From Bradyrhizobium jicamae (lineage in GTDB: Bacteria > Pseudomonadota > Alphaproteobacteria > Rhizobiales > Xanthobacteraceae): a stretch of DNA of 64,000 nt. Position numbers and translations under genes: made by a program. Of the stretch, positions 17,102 to 28,100 are shown piece after piece. The stretch covers positions 1-64,000 of the forward strand of contig NZ_LLXZ01000004.1 of assembly GCF_001440395.1 (NCBI RefSeq). The letters run 5' to 3'. The number at the start of each line of letters is the position of its first letter. Position 1 is the stretch's first letter. Below the pieces are notes generated by a model that was not told the DNA's origin, ran no database searches, and worked only from the letters and a program-made list of their open reading frames with translations.

Positions 17102-18325
17102 ATGGCTGAGGCGCTGCGCAAGTTGGCCTCGATCGATGTCAGCGATCCCCATCTCTATCAGAACGACATTTGGCGCCCGCTGTTCGCGCAACTACGCCGT
17201 GACGATCCCGTGCATTATTGCGAGGCCTCGCCGTTCGGGCCGTATTGGTCGGTGACGCGTTACGACGACATTTTTGCAGTCGAACTCGATCACGAGAATT
17301 ACTCGTCGAGTTCGGAGCTCGGCGGTATTCAGGTGGCCGACCAGCCCAAAGGCCGCGAGATCTCCAATTTCATCCGGATGGACCCGCCCGGTCACACCGC
17401 GCAGCGCCGTACCGTCGCGCCAATCGTGGCGCCGTCCAATCTCGCAAATTTCGAGCCGCTGATCCGCAAGCGTACTTCCGACGTGCTGGATGCGCTGCCG
17501 CGCAACGAGACCTTCGACTGGGTCGAGCGGGTCTCGACCGATCTCACCAACATGATGCTGGCGACGCTGTTCGATTTCCCCTGGGAAGATCGCATGAAGC
17601 TGACCTGGTGGTCGGATGTCGCGATTGCCAATGTCGAATCGCCTGATGCCGTGGTGCACTCGGAAGCCGAGCGTTACGATGAACTGGCCAGGATGGGCGA
17701 GTATTTCCGAATGCTGTGGGATGCGCGTGCGGATGCGCCGCCGACCTTCGACCTGATTTCGATGCTGGCGCATTCGGAGGCGACGCGTCATCTCCAACCG
17801 CGCGAGTTCATCGGCACGATGGCGCTTCTGATCGTCGGCGGCAACGACACCACCCGCAATTCCATGAGCGGCGGGTTGATGGCGCTAGTCGAAAACCCCA
17901 CGCAGTTCGAGTTGATCCGCGCCCGGCGCGAATTGATCCCGAACCTCGTGTCCGAAATCATCCGCTATCACACGCCGGTGCTGCACATGCGCCGCACCGC
18001 GCGCAACGACGTCGAGCTCGCCGGCCGCCGTATCGCCAAAGGCGACAAGGTCGTGATGTGGTACATCTCCGGCAACCGCGACGAAGCCAAGATCGACCTC
18101 GCCGACGAATTCATCATCGACCGCGCCAAGCCGCGCCAGCATCTTTCCTTCGGCGCCGGCATTCACCGCTGCGTCGGCGACCGCCTCGCCGAACAGCAGA
18201 TCCGCATTCTCTGGGAGGAAATATTGGCAAGAGACCTTCGTTTTGAAATCATGGGCCCGCCGCAGCGCCTCTATTCCAATTTTATCCGCGGCATCCGCTC
18301 GCTCCCGGTAAGGATTGTCAGGTAA
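17102..18325 (+). CDS. Cytochrome P450, CYP153-like
   Basis: This encodes 407 residues from ATG 17102 behind a GGAGGGGAG ribosome binding site. The I-helix GGNDTTRNSMSGG, the ExxR motif in SEIIRYHTP, and the heme-binding FGAGIHRCVG with Cys357 are intact. Stretches such as MRRTA, VMWYISGNRDEAK and RLYSNFIRG resemble the CYP153 family, soluble terminal hydroxylases of alkanes, fatty acids and alicyclic compounds. No ferredoxin or ferredoxin reductase gene is adjacent, so redox partners must come from elsewhere. A GMC oxidoreductase starts 5 bases downstream, able to oxidise the alcohol product. Confidence 0.9.
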   Translation: MAEALRKLASIDVSDPHLYQNDIWRPLFAQLRRDDPVHYCEASPFGPYWSVTRYDDIFAVELDHENYSSSSELGGIQVADQPKGREISNFIRMDPPGHTAQRRTVAPIVAPSNLANFEPLIRKRTSDVLDALPRNETFDWVERVSTDLTNMMLATLFDFPWEDRMKLTWWSDVAIANVESPDAVVHSEAERYDELARMGEYFRMLWDARADAPPTFDLISMLAHSEATRHLQPREFIGTMALLIVGGNDTTRNSMSGGLMALVENPTQFELIRARRELIPNLVSEIIRYHTPVLHMRRTARNDVELAGRRIAKGDKVVMWYISGNRDEAKIDLADEFIIDRAKPRQHLSFGAGIHRCVGDRLAEQQIRILWEEILARDLRFEIMGPPQRLYSNFIRGIRSLPVRIVR

Positions 18326-18330
18326 CAAGA

Positions 18331-19935
18331 ATGAACAAGAACGATCCCGTTGACGTCCTCATCATCGGCGCCGGCGCATCCGGTGCGGCGGTGGCGTGGA
18401 GTCTCGCCGAAACAAAAATGCACATCCTCTGCCTCGACCAGGGCGGCTGGATGAAGCCGTCGGAATATCCTAGCACCGGGCGCGACTGGGAGGCGAAATT
18501 CTACGGCGAGTGGTCGACCAGCCCGAACATCCGCGGCCGGCCCGAGGACTATCCTGTTAACGACGACAACTCGCAGATCAAGGTGGTGAACTTCAACGGC
18601 GTCGGCGGCTCGACGGTGATGTACACCGCGCACTGGCCGCGGTTGCATCCAAGCGACTTCAAGGTGAAGACGCTGGACGGCGTCGCCGATGACTGGCCGA
18701 TCGATTACGACGCACTCACCCCGTTCTTCGAGGAGAATGACCGGATCATGGGCGTCTCGGGCCTGTCGGGCGATCCGTTGTCGCCGCTAACGCATCCGCC
18801 GATGCCACCGCAGCCGCTGGGGCTCTCCGGCCCGCTGATCGGCAAGGCCATGAACAAGCTCGGCTGGCACTGGTGGCCATCGGACACCACGGTGGCGACG
18901 ATGGATTACGAGGGCAGGGCGCGCTGCATCAATCTCGGCCATTGCACGCCAGCCTGCGCGCAGGGCGCAAAGGCTTCGACCGACATCACCTATTGGCCGC
19001 AGGCGATCCGCGCCGGCGTCGAGCTGAAGACCCATTGCCGCGTGCGCGAGATCCTCACCAACGAGCACGGCATGGCCTCCGGCGTTGTCTATTACGACCA
19101 GGACGGTGTCGAACAGTTCCAGCCGGCCGAGGTCGTCATCATCGCCTGCAACGGCGTCGGCACGCCGCGGCTGCTGTTGAACTCGGTGTCCGGCCGCTTC
19201 CCGAATGGGCTCGCGAATTCATCCGGCCTGGTCGGCAAGAACCTGATGTTCCATCCCTATGCGCAGATCTACGGTTTTGTGAAGGAGCCGACCGACAGTA
19301 ACCGCGCGCCGCCGACCTGCCTGTGGAGCAAGGAGTTTTATGACACCGATCTCTCGCGTGGTTTCGTCCGTGGCTACGGCATCCAGTTCGGCCGCGGCGC
19401 CGGGCCGGTGTTCGAAGCGGTTGCGAGCGAGCAGAAGGGTATTCTGCCGTGGGGCGAGGATCATCACCGCGTCTTTCGCAAGCTGAATGGCCATCGGCTC
19501 GCGGTATCAGCGATCTGCGAGGATCTGCCGGAGGAGCACAACCGCGTCACGCTCGATCCCGTGCTGAAAGACAGCCACGGAATCCCTGCGCCGAAGATCG
19601 ACTACACGATCAGCGAGAACAGCCGGAAGATGATGGACCATGGACTGGCGCGCGGCCGGGAGATTCTCGAAGCGGCCGGCGCCACCGACATCTGCATCAA
19701 CAACCCGATTCCCTGGGGCGGCTGGCATCTGCTCGGCACCGCGCGGATGGGCACCGATCCCTCGCGCTCCGTCGTCAATGAATGGGGGAGGTCGCACGAC
19801 GTAAAAAACCTCTTCATCGTCGACGGCAGCGTGTTCGTGACCTCAGGCGGCGTGAATCCGACCTCGACCATCCAGGCCATCGCGCTCTACGTTGCCGACC
19901 AGATGAAGCAACGCCTTGCCAACCTCTTCGATTGA
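18331..19935 (+). CDS. GMC-family FAD oxidoreductase
   Basis: This encodes 534 residues. The N-terminal FAD-binding GAGASGAAVAW motif is followed by the GMC signature around NFNGVGGSTVMYTAHWPRLHP. The catalytic pair is visible near the C-terminus: His in GGWHLLGTARMG and Asn in GGVNPTSTIQA. It begins 5 bases after the P450 stop, so the two are probably co-translated; oxidation of an alcohol made by the P450 is the natural inference. A frameshifted gene for a small accessory subunit follows 7 bases later, as in membrane-linked gluconate/alcohol dehydrogenases. Confidence 0.9.
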   Translation: MNKNDPVDVLIIGAGASGAAVAWSLAETKMHILCLDQGGWMKPSEYPSTGRDWEAKFYGEWSTSPNIRGRPEDYPVNDDNSQIKVVNFNGVGGSTVMYTAHWPRLHPSDFKVKTLDGVADDWPIDYDALTPFFEENDRIMGVSGLSGDPLSPLTHPPMPPQPLGLSGPLIGKAMNKLGWHWWPSDTTVATMDYEGRARCINLGHCTPACAQGAKASTDITYWPQAIRAGVELKTHCRVREILTNEHGMASGVVYYDQDGVEQFQPAEVVIIACNGVGTPRLLLNSVSGRFPNGLANSSGLVGKNLMFHPYAQIYGFVKEPTDSNRAPPTCLWSKEFYDTDLSRGFVRGYGIQFGRGAGPVFEAVASEQKGILPWGEDHHRVFRKLNGHRLAVSAICEDLPEEHNRVTLDPVLKDSHGIPAPKIDYTISENSRKMMDHGLARGREILEAAGATDICINNPIPWGGWHLLGTARMGTDPSRSVVNEWGRSHDVKNLFIVDGSVFVTSGGVNPTSTIQAIALYVADQMKQRLANLFD

Positions 19936-19942
19936 GACCGCC

Positions 19943-20384
19943 ATGCTCGCAACATATGAACTGACATCAGCCCAGCGCGACGATCTCCGCACCGTCGCTG
20001 CGATGATCATTCCCGCCAGCGACGAGTACAAGGTGCCCGGCGCGGATGACCCCGCCATCCAGGCCGACATGCTGGCGACGCTCGGCCGCGACACCGCGCT
20101 GGTCGCGCAGGCGCTCGATCACCTCGCGCGTCTCGCCGGCAAGCCGCTGGCGGAACTCGATGCGGCCAGGCGCAATGCCGTCGCGACCGAATTCCGTGCG
20201 CGGCGCTGCGGCAGCGACGCTCGTCCGCGTCGTCCTGCAATGCTACTACCGCGACGACCGCGTGCTGCGCTCGCTTGGGCTCGAGCTGCGCGCGCCGTTC
20301 CCGAAAGGCTACACGCTCGAACATGGCGACTGGGCGCTGCTCGATTCCGTCAAGGCGCGCGCAGGCAAGCTGAGGCGGGCCTAG
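19943..20384 (+). pseudogene. Frameshifted gene for a gluconate 2-dehydrogenase subunit 3-like protein
   Basis: Frame 1 starts at ATG 19943 (MLATYELTSAQRDDLRTVAA) and reads sensibly to about 20200 (RRNAVATEFRA). It then turns into arginine-rich nonsense. The +1 frame from about 20205 continues with plausible protein: ATLVRVVLQCYYRDDRVLRS, and on to a stop at 20382-20384. A one-base change near 20200-20210 (GCGCGGCGCTGCGGCAGC) would join both parts into about 146 residues. It is either a real lesion or a sequencing error. As intact, it would be the small partner of the GMC enzyme upstream. Confidence 0.7.
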
Positions 20385-20465
20385 CAGGCCAGCCCTGCGC
20401 CCATCGCAGGCACCTTGCGTAAGCGGTTCCCGGCCACCATCTGAGGAAGCCGAAGGAATCTCGCC

Positions 20466-21491
20466 ATGCTGGATTTTACCTCAGATATCGCCGATGACGG
20501 GACGTCATCGCGAACGGCCGAGCCTGCCCGGGATAACGACCGGGCTCTGCTCGATGCCTATTCCAATGCCGTCATCGACGTCACCGAACGCGTCGGTCCC
20601 GCCGTCGTGCGCGTCGAAACCGGGCCGAAGGTGCGCAGCGCGCGCGAGCGCGGCGGGCTTGGCTCCGGCATCGTCATCTCGCCCGACGGCCTGGTGCTCA
20701 CCAACAGCCACGTGGTCGGATCGTCGAAAGAGATCCGCCTGCGCGACACCGAGGGCTTCGTCACCGACGCGCATGTGCTCGGCGTCGATCCCGATACGGA
20801 CCTTGCGCTGTTGCGCGCCGATGGCGCGCGCGATCTGCGCTACGCGTCGCTCGGTAACTCCAAGAGCCTGCGCCGCGGCCAGCTCGTGGTCGCGATCGGC
20901 AATCCGCTCGGCTTCGAATCCACGGTCACCGCCGGTGTCGTGTCGGCGCTCGGCCGTTCGATCCGATCGGTGAGCGGACGCACGATCGAGGACGTGATCC
21001 AGACCGATGCCGCGCTCAATCCCGGTAATTCCGGCGGGCCGCTGGTGTCGTCGGCGGCAGAAGTGATCGGCATCAACACCGCGATCATCAGCGGCGCGCA
21101 GGGCATCTGCTTTGCGGTCGCGAGCAACACCGCGCAGTTCGTGCTGTCGGAGATCATCCGCCACGGCTATGTCCGCCGCGCCCATATCGGCGTCGCCGGC
21201 CAGACCGCGCCGATCCCGCGGCGGCATGCCGTGGTCGCCGGCGTCGACAACGCGATGGGTGCGCTGCTGGCGCAGATCGAACCGGACAGCCCCGCCGCGA
21301 AGGCCGGCCTGCTGCCGGGTGATGTCGTGATCAAGCTCGACGGCGTCGAGATCAACGGCGTCGACGATCTGATCCGCGCCCTCGACCGTGATCGCATCGG
21401 TCGAACGCTCGCGATGGACGTGCTGCGGATGGGAAGGTTGCGCGGGGTCGATATCCATCCGGTCGAGCGGAAGCCGGTGACGCGGCAATAA
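20466..21491 (+). CDS. HtrA/Deg-like serine protease with PDZ domain
   Basis: This encodes 341 residues. The trypsin-fold catalytic triad is His82 (TNSHVVG), Asp112 (DTDLALLRA) and Ser189 (NPGNSGGPLV). A C-terminal PDZ domain contains IEPDSPAAKAGLLPGDVVIKLDG. No signal peptide or membrane anchor is visible at the N-terminus, so it may act in the cytoplasm unless the start is misjudged. The protein is shorter than DegP, with a single PDZ domain. Its gene stands alone between the P450/GMC operon and a convergent hydrolase. Role: probable quality-control protease. Confidence 0.9.
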   Translation: MLDFTSDIADDGTSSRTAEPARDNDRALLDAYSNAVIDVTERVGPAVVRVETGPKVRSARERGGLGSGIVISPDGLVLTNSHVVGSSKEIRLRDTEGFVTDAHVLGVDPDTDLALLRADGARDLRYASLGNSKSLRRGQLVVAIGNPLGFESTVTAGVVSALGRSIRSVSGRTIEDVIQTDAALNPGNSGGPLVSSAAEVIGINTAIISGAQGICFAVASNTAQFVLSEIIRHGYVRRAHIGVAGQTAPIPRRHAVVAGVDNAMGALLAQIEPDSPAAKAGLLPGDVVIKLDGVEINGVDDLIRALDRDRIGRTLAMDVLRMGRLRGVDIHPVERKPVTRQ

Positions 21492-21517
21492 CGACTACGG
21501 CGCGGCGCGCCGTTTAC

Positions 21518-21658
21518 CCCTCTCCCCTTGTGGGAGAGGGTGGATCGAATGAGCGTCAGCTCATTCGAGACGGGTGAGGGGTCTGTCTCCGCGGAGAGAA
21601 CCCCTCATCCGGCGCGGATTGCATCCGCGCCACCTTCTCCCACAAGGGGAGAAGGGAA
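21518..21658. repeat. Dispersed inverted repeat, family 3
   Basis: CCCCTCTCCCCTTGTGGGAG and CTCCCACAAGGGGAGAAGGG are the outer inverted arms. ACGGGTGAGGGG and CCCCTCATCCGG form an inner pair. It occupies the gap between convergent genes ending at 21491 and 21667. A related GGGAGAGGGTCGGGGTGAGG stretch occurs near 33.7 kb. Confidence 0.85.
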
Positions 21659-21666
21659 GAAGCACG

Positions 21667-22449
21667 CTACGACCGCAACGCCGCCAGTAACTCGTCGGGC
21701 GCTTCGGTCATGATCATGTGGCCGGCGCCCGGCACGACGACGGTGCGCGAATTCGGCGTCGCCGCCGCAAGCGTCCTGCCGGCCTTCGCGGGCGTCATCA
21801 TGTCGCGCTCGCCGAGAATGAAGGTCGCGGGCACCTTGACCTGCGCTGCGGCCGCAAGCGCGTTCTGATAGGTGTTGCAGGCGTTGAGATCGCTGTACAG
21901 CACGCCGGGCCGGGTCTGCTGCAGCACGCGCTGCGCGCCCTGATGCATCCACAGCCCCGGCGCGAGGCTGCCGCCGAGTTCGGCCTTGAAGCCGAGGCCC
22001 CAGATCGAGACCATGTCGATGGCATCGGGATTGTTGACCTCGGCGGCCTTGAGCAGGTCGGGCCCGACCGTCATCGTGGCGGCGGTGCCGATCAGACTGA
22101 GGCCGGAGACCTTGTCGGGATGACGCGCGGAAGTCTCCAGCGCGATCAGTGATCCCATCGAATGGCCGACCAGCTTCGCCTTCGGCGCACCGGCGGCATC
22201 GAGCAGAGCGGCGGTCCAGTCGGCCATGTCGGCGATGGTCGGCAGCGGGCTGCCGCCCGAGCGGCCGTGCCCGGGCAGATCCGGCGCGAGCACCGAATAA
22301 CCGTGATGGGCGAACCAGCGGCTGTGCAGCGCCCAGGTCGAATGATCGAAGCCGGCGCCGTGCAGCATCACCACGGCAGGCAGCGAGGAATCGAACGGAC
22401 GGCCGCCGGTCGCAACGAACGTATCAACGCCATTGACGGAAAGCTGCAT
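21667..22449 (-). CDS. Alpha/beta-fold hydrolase
   Basis: This encodes 260 residues. The oxyanion-loop motif MLHGAGFDHSTW is followed by the nucleophile elbow GHSMGS with Ser97 and a C-terminal GAGHMI carrying the catalytic His; the catalytic acid is probably an Asp near LGERDMMTP. Such enzymes are esterases, lactonases or C-C hydrolases. It begins 3 bases after the metY stop and so is likely co-transcribed with it; no specific link to methionine synthesis is known to me. Confidence 0.88.
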   Translation of the reverse strand: MQLSVNGVDTFVATGGRPFDSSLPAVVMLHGAGFDHSTWALHSRWFAHHGYSVLAPDLPGHGRSGGSPLPTIADMADWTAALLDAAGAPKAKLVGHSMGSLIALETSARHPDKVSGLSLIGTAATMTVGPDLLKAAEVNNPDAIDMVSIWGLGFKAELGGSLAPGLWMHQGAQRVLQQTRPGVLYSDLNACNTYQNALAAAAQVKVPATFILGERDMMTPAKAGRTLAAATPNSRTVVVPGAGHMIMTEAPDELLAALRS

Positions 22450-22452
22450 GGT

Positions 22453-23748
22453 TCAAACCTTCTGCGATGCGCGGAGCGCCTGGCCGAGATCGTCGATGAT
22501 GTCGGAGACGGTTTCGATGCCGACCGACAGCCGCACCAGTTCCTCGCCGATTCCTGCAGCCTTGAGCTGGTCTGCGTCCATCTGTTGATGCGTGGTGCTG
22601 GCGGGGTGAATCACCAGCGTCTTGGCGTCGCCGACATTGGCGAGATGGCTGATCATTCGCAGCGACTCGATGAATTTTTTACCCGCCGCACGGCCGCCCT
22701 TGATGCCGAAAGAGACGATCGATCCCGCGCCGCGCGGCAGCAGCCGCTTCGCGAGTTGATAGTCGGGATGATTCTCCAGCGCCGGATGCAGCACCCAGTC
22801 GACCGCCTTGTTGGCGGTCAGCGCCTCGAGCACAGCAAGCGTGTTGCTCATGTGGCGCTCCATCCGCACGCCCAGCGTCTCGACTCCCTGCAGCAGCTGG
22901 AACGCGTTGGTTGGCGAGAGACAGGCGCCGAAATCGCGCAGGCCTTCGGTGCGGGCACGCATGATGAAGGCGGCCTGGCCGAACTGTTCGTCGAAGACGA
23001 TGCCGTGATAGCCGGCATAGGGTTCGGTGAGCTGCGGGAATTTGCCTGACGCGTGCCAGTCGAAGTGCCCGCCATCGACGATGACGCCTCCGATCGCGAT
23101 GCCATGGCCGCCGATCCACTTGGTCGCCGAGTTCATCACGATATCGGCGCCGAGCTCGATCGGGCGGCTGAGGAATGGCGTCGCAAAGGTGTTATCGATC
23201 AGCAGCGGAATTTTCGCATCGTGCGCGATCCGGGCGACTTCCGGGATGTCGAGGACTTCCAGCCCGGGATTGCCGATGGTCTCGCCGATCACGAGCCGCG
23301 TGTTCGGCCTCATCGCGGCGCGGAATTCGTCGAGCGCGCGCGGCTTGACGAAGGTCGTTGTGATGCCGAAGCGCGGCAGCGTGTGCGCCAGCAAATTGAT
23401 AGTGCCGCCGTAGAGCGAGGAGGAGGCGACGATGTGGTCACCGGCGTTGAGGATGGTTGCGATCGCCAGATGCAGCGCGGCCATGCCGCTCGCCGTGCAG
23501 ATCGCACCGACGCCGGCTTCCAATGCGGCGAGGCGCTCCTCGAGCACGGCGGTCGTCGGATTGGAGATACGGGTGTAGATGTGCCCGGCGCGCTCCAGAT
23601 TGAACAGCGCCGCGGCATGGTCGGAATCCTGGAACACGTAGGACGTGGTCTGGTAGATCGGAACCGCGCGGGCGCCGGTGGCGGGGTCCGGTCGCTGGCC
23701 GGCATGCAGGCTGAGCGTTTCGAAAGCAGGCGGCTTGGGTGCGGGCAT
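22453..23748 (-). CDS. metY: O-acetylhomoserine sulfhydrylase-type enzyme (MetY)
   Basis: This encodes 431 residues, the usual length for MetY and longer than cystathionine gamma-synthase. It is a PLP enzyme of the Cys/Met-metabolism group; PLP would bind Lys210 in [11 protein letters not shown]. The N-terminus [31 protein letters not shown] is family-typical. It makes homocysteine from O-acetyl- (or O-succinyl-) homoserine and sulfide, a direct-sulfhydrylation route to methionine. It lies downstream of pncB on the same strand with a 45-base gap, possibly co-transcribed. Confidence 0.92.
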   Translation of the reverse strand: MPAPKPPAFETLSLHAGQRPDPATGARAVPIYQTTSYVFQDSDHAAALFNLERAGHIYTRISNPTTAVLEERLAALEAGVGAICTASGMAALHLAIATILNAGDHIVASSSLYGGTINLLAHTLPRFGITTTFVKPRALDEFRAAMRPNTRLVIGETIGNPGLEVLDIPEVARIAHDAKIPLLIDNTFATPFLSRPIELGADIVMNSATKWIGGHGIAIGGVIVDGGHFDWHASGKFPQLTEPYAGYHGIVFDEQFGQAAFIMRARTEGLRDFGACLSPTNAFQLLQGVETLGVRMERHMSNTLAVLEALTANKAVDWVLHPALENHPDYQLAKRLLPRGAGSIVSFGIKGGRAAGKKFIESLRMISHLANVGDAKTLVIHPASTTHQQMDADQLKAAGIGEELVRLSVGIETVSDIIDDLGQALRASQKV

Positions 23749-23793
23749 GCGGGGCTCGTCAGATCAATTGGTGGCGGGAAGGTATGCGGTAGC

Positions 23794-25098
23794 TCAGACG
23801 TGCACGGCGGTGCGGACGCGGCCGGCATCGCCGAACACGCGCAAGTAACGTTCGATCTCGGACGACGTGCCGGTGGCTTTCTCGGGATTATCGGACAGCT
23901 TCACCGCCGGCCGCCCATCGACCGATGTCACCTTGCAGACCAGCGAGATCGGATCGAGGTCGGCGGAACCGTCCGGCGCGCAGCCGACGAAATCATTGGT
24001 GAGGTTGGTGCCCCAGCCGAAGGAAATGCGGACCCGTCCGGCGAAGTGGCGATAGGTCTCCTCGATCGAGTCGACATCCATGCCGTCGGAGAACACCAGC
24101 AGCTTCTCCTTGGGATCGCGGCCCTTCTGCTTCCACCACTTGATGATGTCCTCGCCGGCCGCGATCGGCGGCGCGCTGTCGGGGCGGAAGCCGGTCCAGT
24201 CGGCGACCCAGTCCGGCGCGTCGCGCAGGAACGGCTTGGTGCCGAACGCGTCGGGTAGCGCAATCAAGAGGTTGCCGCCGTAGGTATGGCGCCACTGATC
24301 AAGGATGCGGTAGGGCGCCCAGCGTAGCTCCTCGTCGGAATTGGCGAGCGCGGCCGCGACCATCGGCAGTTCATGCGCGTTGGTGCCGATCGCTTCGAGG
24401 TCGTTGTCCATCGCCAGCAGCACGTTGGAGGTGCCGGTGAACGAAGGGCCCAGGCCCTCCTTGACCGCCTCAACGCACCAGCGCTGCCAGAGATGGCCGT
24501 GGCGGCGGCGGGTGCCGAAGTCCGACAACCGCAAGCCTTCCAGCTTGCGCAGCCGCTCAACCTTGGACCACAGCTTCGCCTTGGCGCGCGCATAGAGCAC
24601 GTCGAGCACGAAGCGTCCCTGTCCCTTGGTCGCCTGCCGCGAGCGCAGTTCGTTCATGATCGCAAGCGCGGGGATCTCCCACATCGTGGTGTGGGTCCAG
24701 GGTCCATGGAAGTGCAGCTCGTACTGGCCGTCGACCTTGTTCAGCTCGTATTCGGGCAGGCGGAAGTTGGCGAGCCAGTGGATGAAGTCGGGCGAGAACA
24801 TCTGGGTCTTGCCGTAGAACGTATTACCGGCGAGCCAGATCAGCTCTTTCTTGGTGAAGCGAATGCTTCGCGCATGGTCGAGCTGCGCGCGCAACTCGCC
24901 CTCGTCGATGATCTCGGCGAGGCGAACGTGCTTGCTGCGGTTGATGACGGAAAAGGTGACGCGCTGATCCGGATAGAGATCGCGGATCATCTGCAGCATC
25001 AAAAGCTTGTAGAAATCGGTATCGAGCAGGCTGCGCACGATCGGATCGAGCCGCCAGCCGTGGTTATAGGTCCGGGATGCAATATCGGTAACTGCCAT
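23794..25098 (-). CDS. pncB: Nicotinate phosphoribosyltransferase
   Basis: This encodes 434 residues with the PncB hallmarks [15 protein letters not shown] near the N-terminus, [17 protein letters not shown], and [20 protein letters not shown] followed by [10 protein letters not shown] in the C-terminal barrel. It converts nicotinate plus PRPP to nicotinate mononucleotide in NAD salvage. It sits 61 bases downstream of nicB, whose product oxidises nicotinate, so salvage and catabolism genes for the same compound are adjacent and co-directional. No copy of the nic operator lies directly before it. Confidence 0.95.
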   Translation of the reverse strand: MAVTDIASRTYNHGWRLDPIVRSLLDTDFYKLLMLQMIRDLYPDQRVTFSVINRSKHVRLAEIIDEGELRAQLDHARSIRFTKKELIWLAGNTFYGKTQMFSPDFIHWLANFRLPEYELNKVDGQYELHFHGPWTHTTMWEIPALAIMNELRSRQATKGQGRFVLDVLYARAKAKLWSKVERLRKLEGLRLSDFGTRRRHGHLWQRWCVEAVKEGLGPSFTGTSNVLLAMDNDLEAIGTNAHELPMVAAALANSDEELRWAPYRILDQWRHTYGGNLLIALPDAFGTKPFLRDAPDWVADWTGFRPDSAPPIAAGEDIIKWWKQKGRDPKEKLLVFSDGMDVDSIEETYRHFAGRVRISFGWGTNLTNDFVGCAPDGSADLDPISLVCKVTSVDGRPAVKLSDNPEKATGTSSEIERYLRVFGDAGRVRTAVHV

Positions 25099-25159
25099 GC
25101 CGGAACTCTATCGTGCCGAGGCTCGCCCAACCAGTGGGTTTTGCCCCCGGCATGGCAGC

Positions 25160-28100
25160 TCAGCGCACATGTTCCCGCCGGATACGGTTAATCGCAGCAT
25201 GAATATCCTTCCAGACCGGCCTGTCCGGGGCAAATTGTTGCCTGAGATAGACGATTAGCTCGGCGACCTGGCTGTCGGTCAGGCTGTCCTTGAAGGCCGG
25301 CATATAGCCGAGGTCGGTCACGGCCGGCTTGGCGATGCCGTGCAGGATAACCTGGATCAGATTGTCGGGCGAGGCGCTGTGCAGATTGCTGTTCAGCGCC
25401 AGCGACGGCCGGCTGCCGAACAGCGGCGCGCCGCCGACCTCGTGACAGGCAGCGCAGGCGCCCTGGTAGATCCGGGCGCCGACGCTGGATGCGGCCGCGC
25501 GCGTAAGGGTCGAGGTTTCGAGTGTGGCCGCGAGTGCCTCCTGCGCAGCGCGATCCATCGACGTCGCGTTGAACGAAGCGAGATAGACCGCCATGGCGCG
25601 GATATCGGAATCCGGCAATGCGGCGAGCTCCGTCACTACCGGTGCCATTGGCCCGGCGGCGACGCCGTGCAAGCGGGACTCGCCGGTTCGCAAGTAAGCG
25701 TATAGTTCGTCCTCGCTCCACGGGATCGGCGCCTGCGACAGCGAGGTCAGCGCCGGCGCTTCCCAGCCTTCGGCGAATCCTCCGGCAAGGTGAGCACCAG
25801 CCACTTCCGCGCCGAGCGCATTGCGCGGCGAATGGCAGGCGCTGCAATGGCCAAGGCCTTCGACGAGATAGGCGCCGCGATTCCATATCTCGGATTTCGC
25901 CGGATCAGGCTGGAACGCGGCGGGCGTGTGGAACATCGCATTCCATCCCGCCATCAGCGGGCGAACGTTGAACGGAAACGCCAGTGTGCTCGTTGGCGTC
26001 TCCGCACGCACCGCCGGCTGCGCCATCAGATAGGCGTAGAGCGCCTGCATGTCGGCATCGGTCGTTTTCGCGAAATGGGTATAAGGGAACGCGGGGTAGA
26101 GGTGCCTGCCATCGCGATGAATGCCCTCGCGCATCGCGCGCTCGAAGGCGGGATAGGACCATGCGCCAATGCCGGTCTCGATATCGGGCGTGATGTTGGT
26201 GGAATAGATCGTGCCGAACGGCGTCGGCAGCGGCTTGCCGCCGGCATTGAGGATGCCGTTCGCAGAGGTATGGCAGACCGCGCAGTCGCCGAGCGCGGCG
26301 AGTTGCTGGCCGCGCGCGATGGTCGCGGCCGAATAAACCGATGCATCGGGACGCGCGATCGGCGCGATCGTGCGCCACGGCAGTGCGGCGGCGCCGATGC
26401 CGATTGCAGCGGCGCACAGGGCTGCCGCGGTTGCAAGCATACCACGTCCAGCAAATGGATTCTGCCACGCGCGCGCGGCGGCGGAGTGGGGCGACGATGC
26501 GGGCAATGCTTCCGGCGTCGTCGGCTCGTCGCCACGCAGCCCGCGCAAAATGCGTTCCGGCGTGAACGGCAATTCGCGGAAGCGCACGCCGGTCGCGTCA
26601 TAGATCGCGTTGGCGATGGCCGCCGCGCTCGGCACGGAAGCGGACTCGCCGACACCGAGCGGCGGCTGGTCCTGTCGCGGCAACATCAGCACGTCGATCT
26701 CAGGCAACTCGGGAAACTTGATGATGGGGTAGGCGCCCCATTCGCGCGCCGTCACGGACGTGCGGTCGAACGACACTTCCTCCATCAATGCACGGCTGGT
26801 CGACTGGATGACGTTGCCGTGGATCTGATGGCGGACGCCATCCGGATTGATCATCAGGCCGGAGTCCTGGCCTGCCACGACACGCGTCACGCTGACGTCG
26901 CCAGTCGCCTTGTTGACCGCGACATCCGCGATCCATGCCGACCACGCCGCGCCATAGCCGGGAAACTTGCTGTGCACGTAGAGCGCATAGGCAAAGCCGC
27001 GCCCGCGCACGATATTGCCATCAGCCTGCTTGTCCTCGCGCACCGGCCGCGGCTTCCAGCCGGCGCGTTCGGCCACCGCATTGACGAGATCGATGGCGCG
27101 CGGATCCTTCAGGTAGCGCAGGCGGTATTCGATCGGGTCGACGCCGGCCTCGCTGGCGCATTCGTCGATCCAGGATTCATGCGCAAACGTGTTCGGCAGC
27201 GCCGAGACGCCGCGCAGCCATGCGGCGCGGACGATCGGCGGCATGTCGTTGGCCACGACGCGCAGATTCTCGTAATCGTAGGGCGGGATCGCGGTGCGGT
27301 CGCCCATCTCGAAGACCGCGGGCGTGTGCGGGACGGCGCCGGTCAGCAGCAGCGCCAACGTCGGCGCGCCGTTCGAGGGATAGCGGGTCGCAAAGTCGTA
27401 ACCGGCGACGCTACCGTCGGCATTCAACCCGCCATTGACATCCATCAATTGCGCGGCGCCCTTCGGCTCCCATGCGTGCTCCTGCTCGCGGGTCAACTGC
27501 ACGCGCACGGGGCGGCCGACGGCGCGCGACAGCAGCACCGCATCAGCGGAAACGTCATCAGCGCAGTTGCGGCCATAGCAGCCGGCGGCTTCCAGCCGGA
27601 TCACCTCGATCTCGGCTTCGCGCCGGTGGATCAGCCGTGCCAGATCGGTGCGCAGATGATGCGGGTTCTGGGTGCCGGACCAGATCCGCGTCACATCCTC
27701 CTGATAATCCGCAACGGCGCAGGATGGCCCGATCGATGCGTGCATCTGATACGGCCAGACGTAGGTTCGCGGCATCGGCTTGGCGGCGCCGGCAATTGCC
27801 GCCTCGACATCGCCCTTGTCGATCAGCTTGCGCGGTGTCGACGGATTGGCACGCAGCGCGGTCTCGATATCCTTCAGATCAGGCAGTGTCGGCACCGGCT
27901 TCCAGCTCACCTTGAGCTGCGCCGCGGCCTTGATCGCATTCTCCTCGCGCTCGGCGACAACGCCGACGAAATCGCCGATATGCACGACGGCGACGAGGCC
28001 GGGAATATCGCGCACCGAGGACTCGTCCACCGCGATCAGGCTGTTGCCGATGAAGTCGCCGACGTCGACGCCGGCATAGGGTGGACGGACGACGCGGCCG

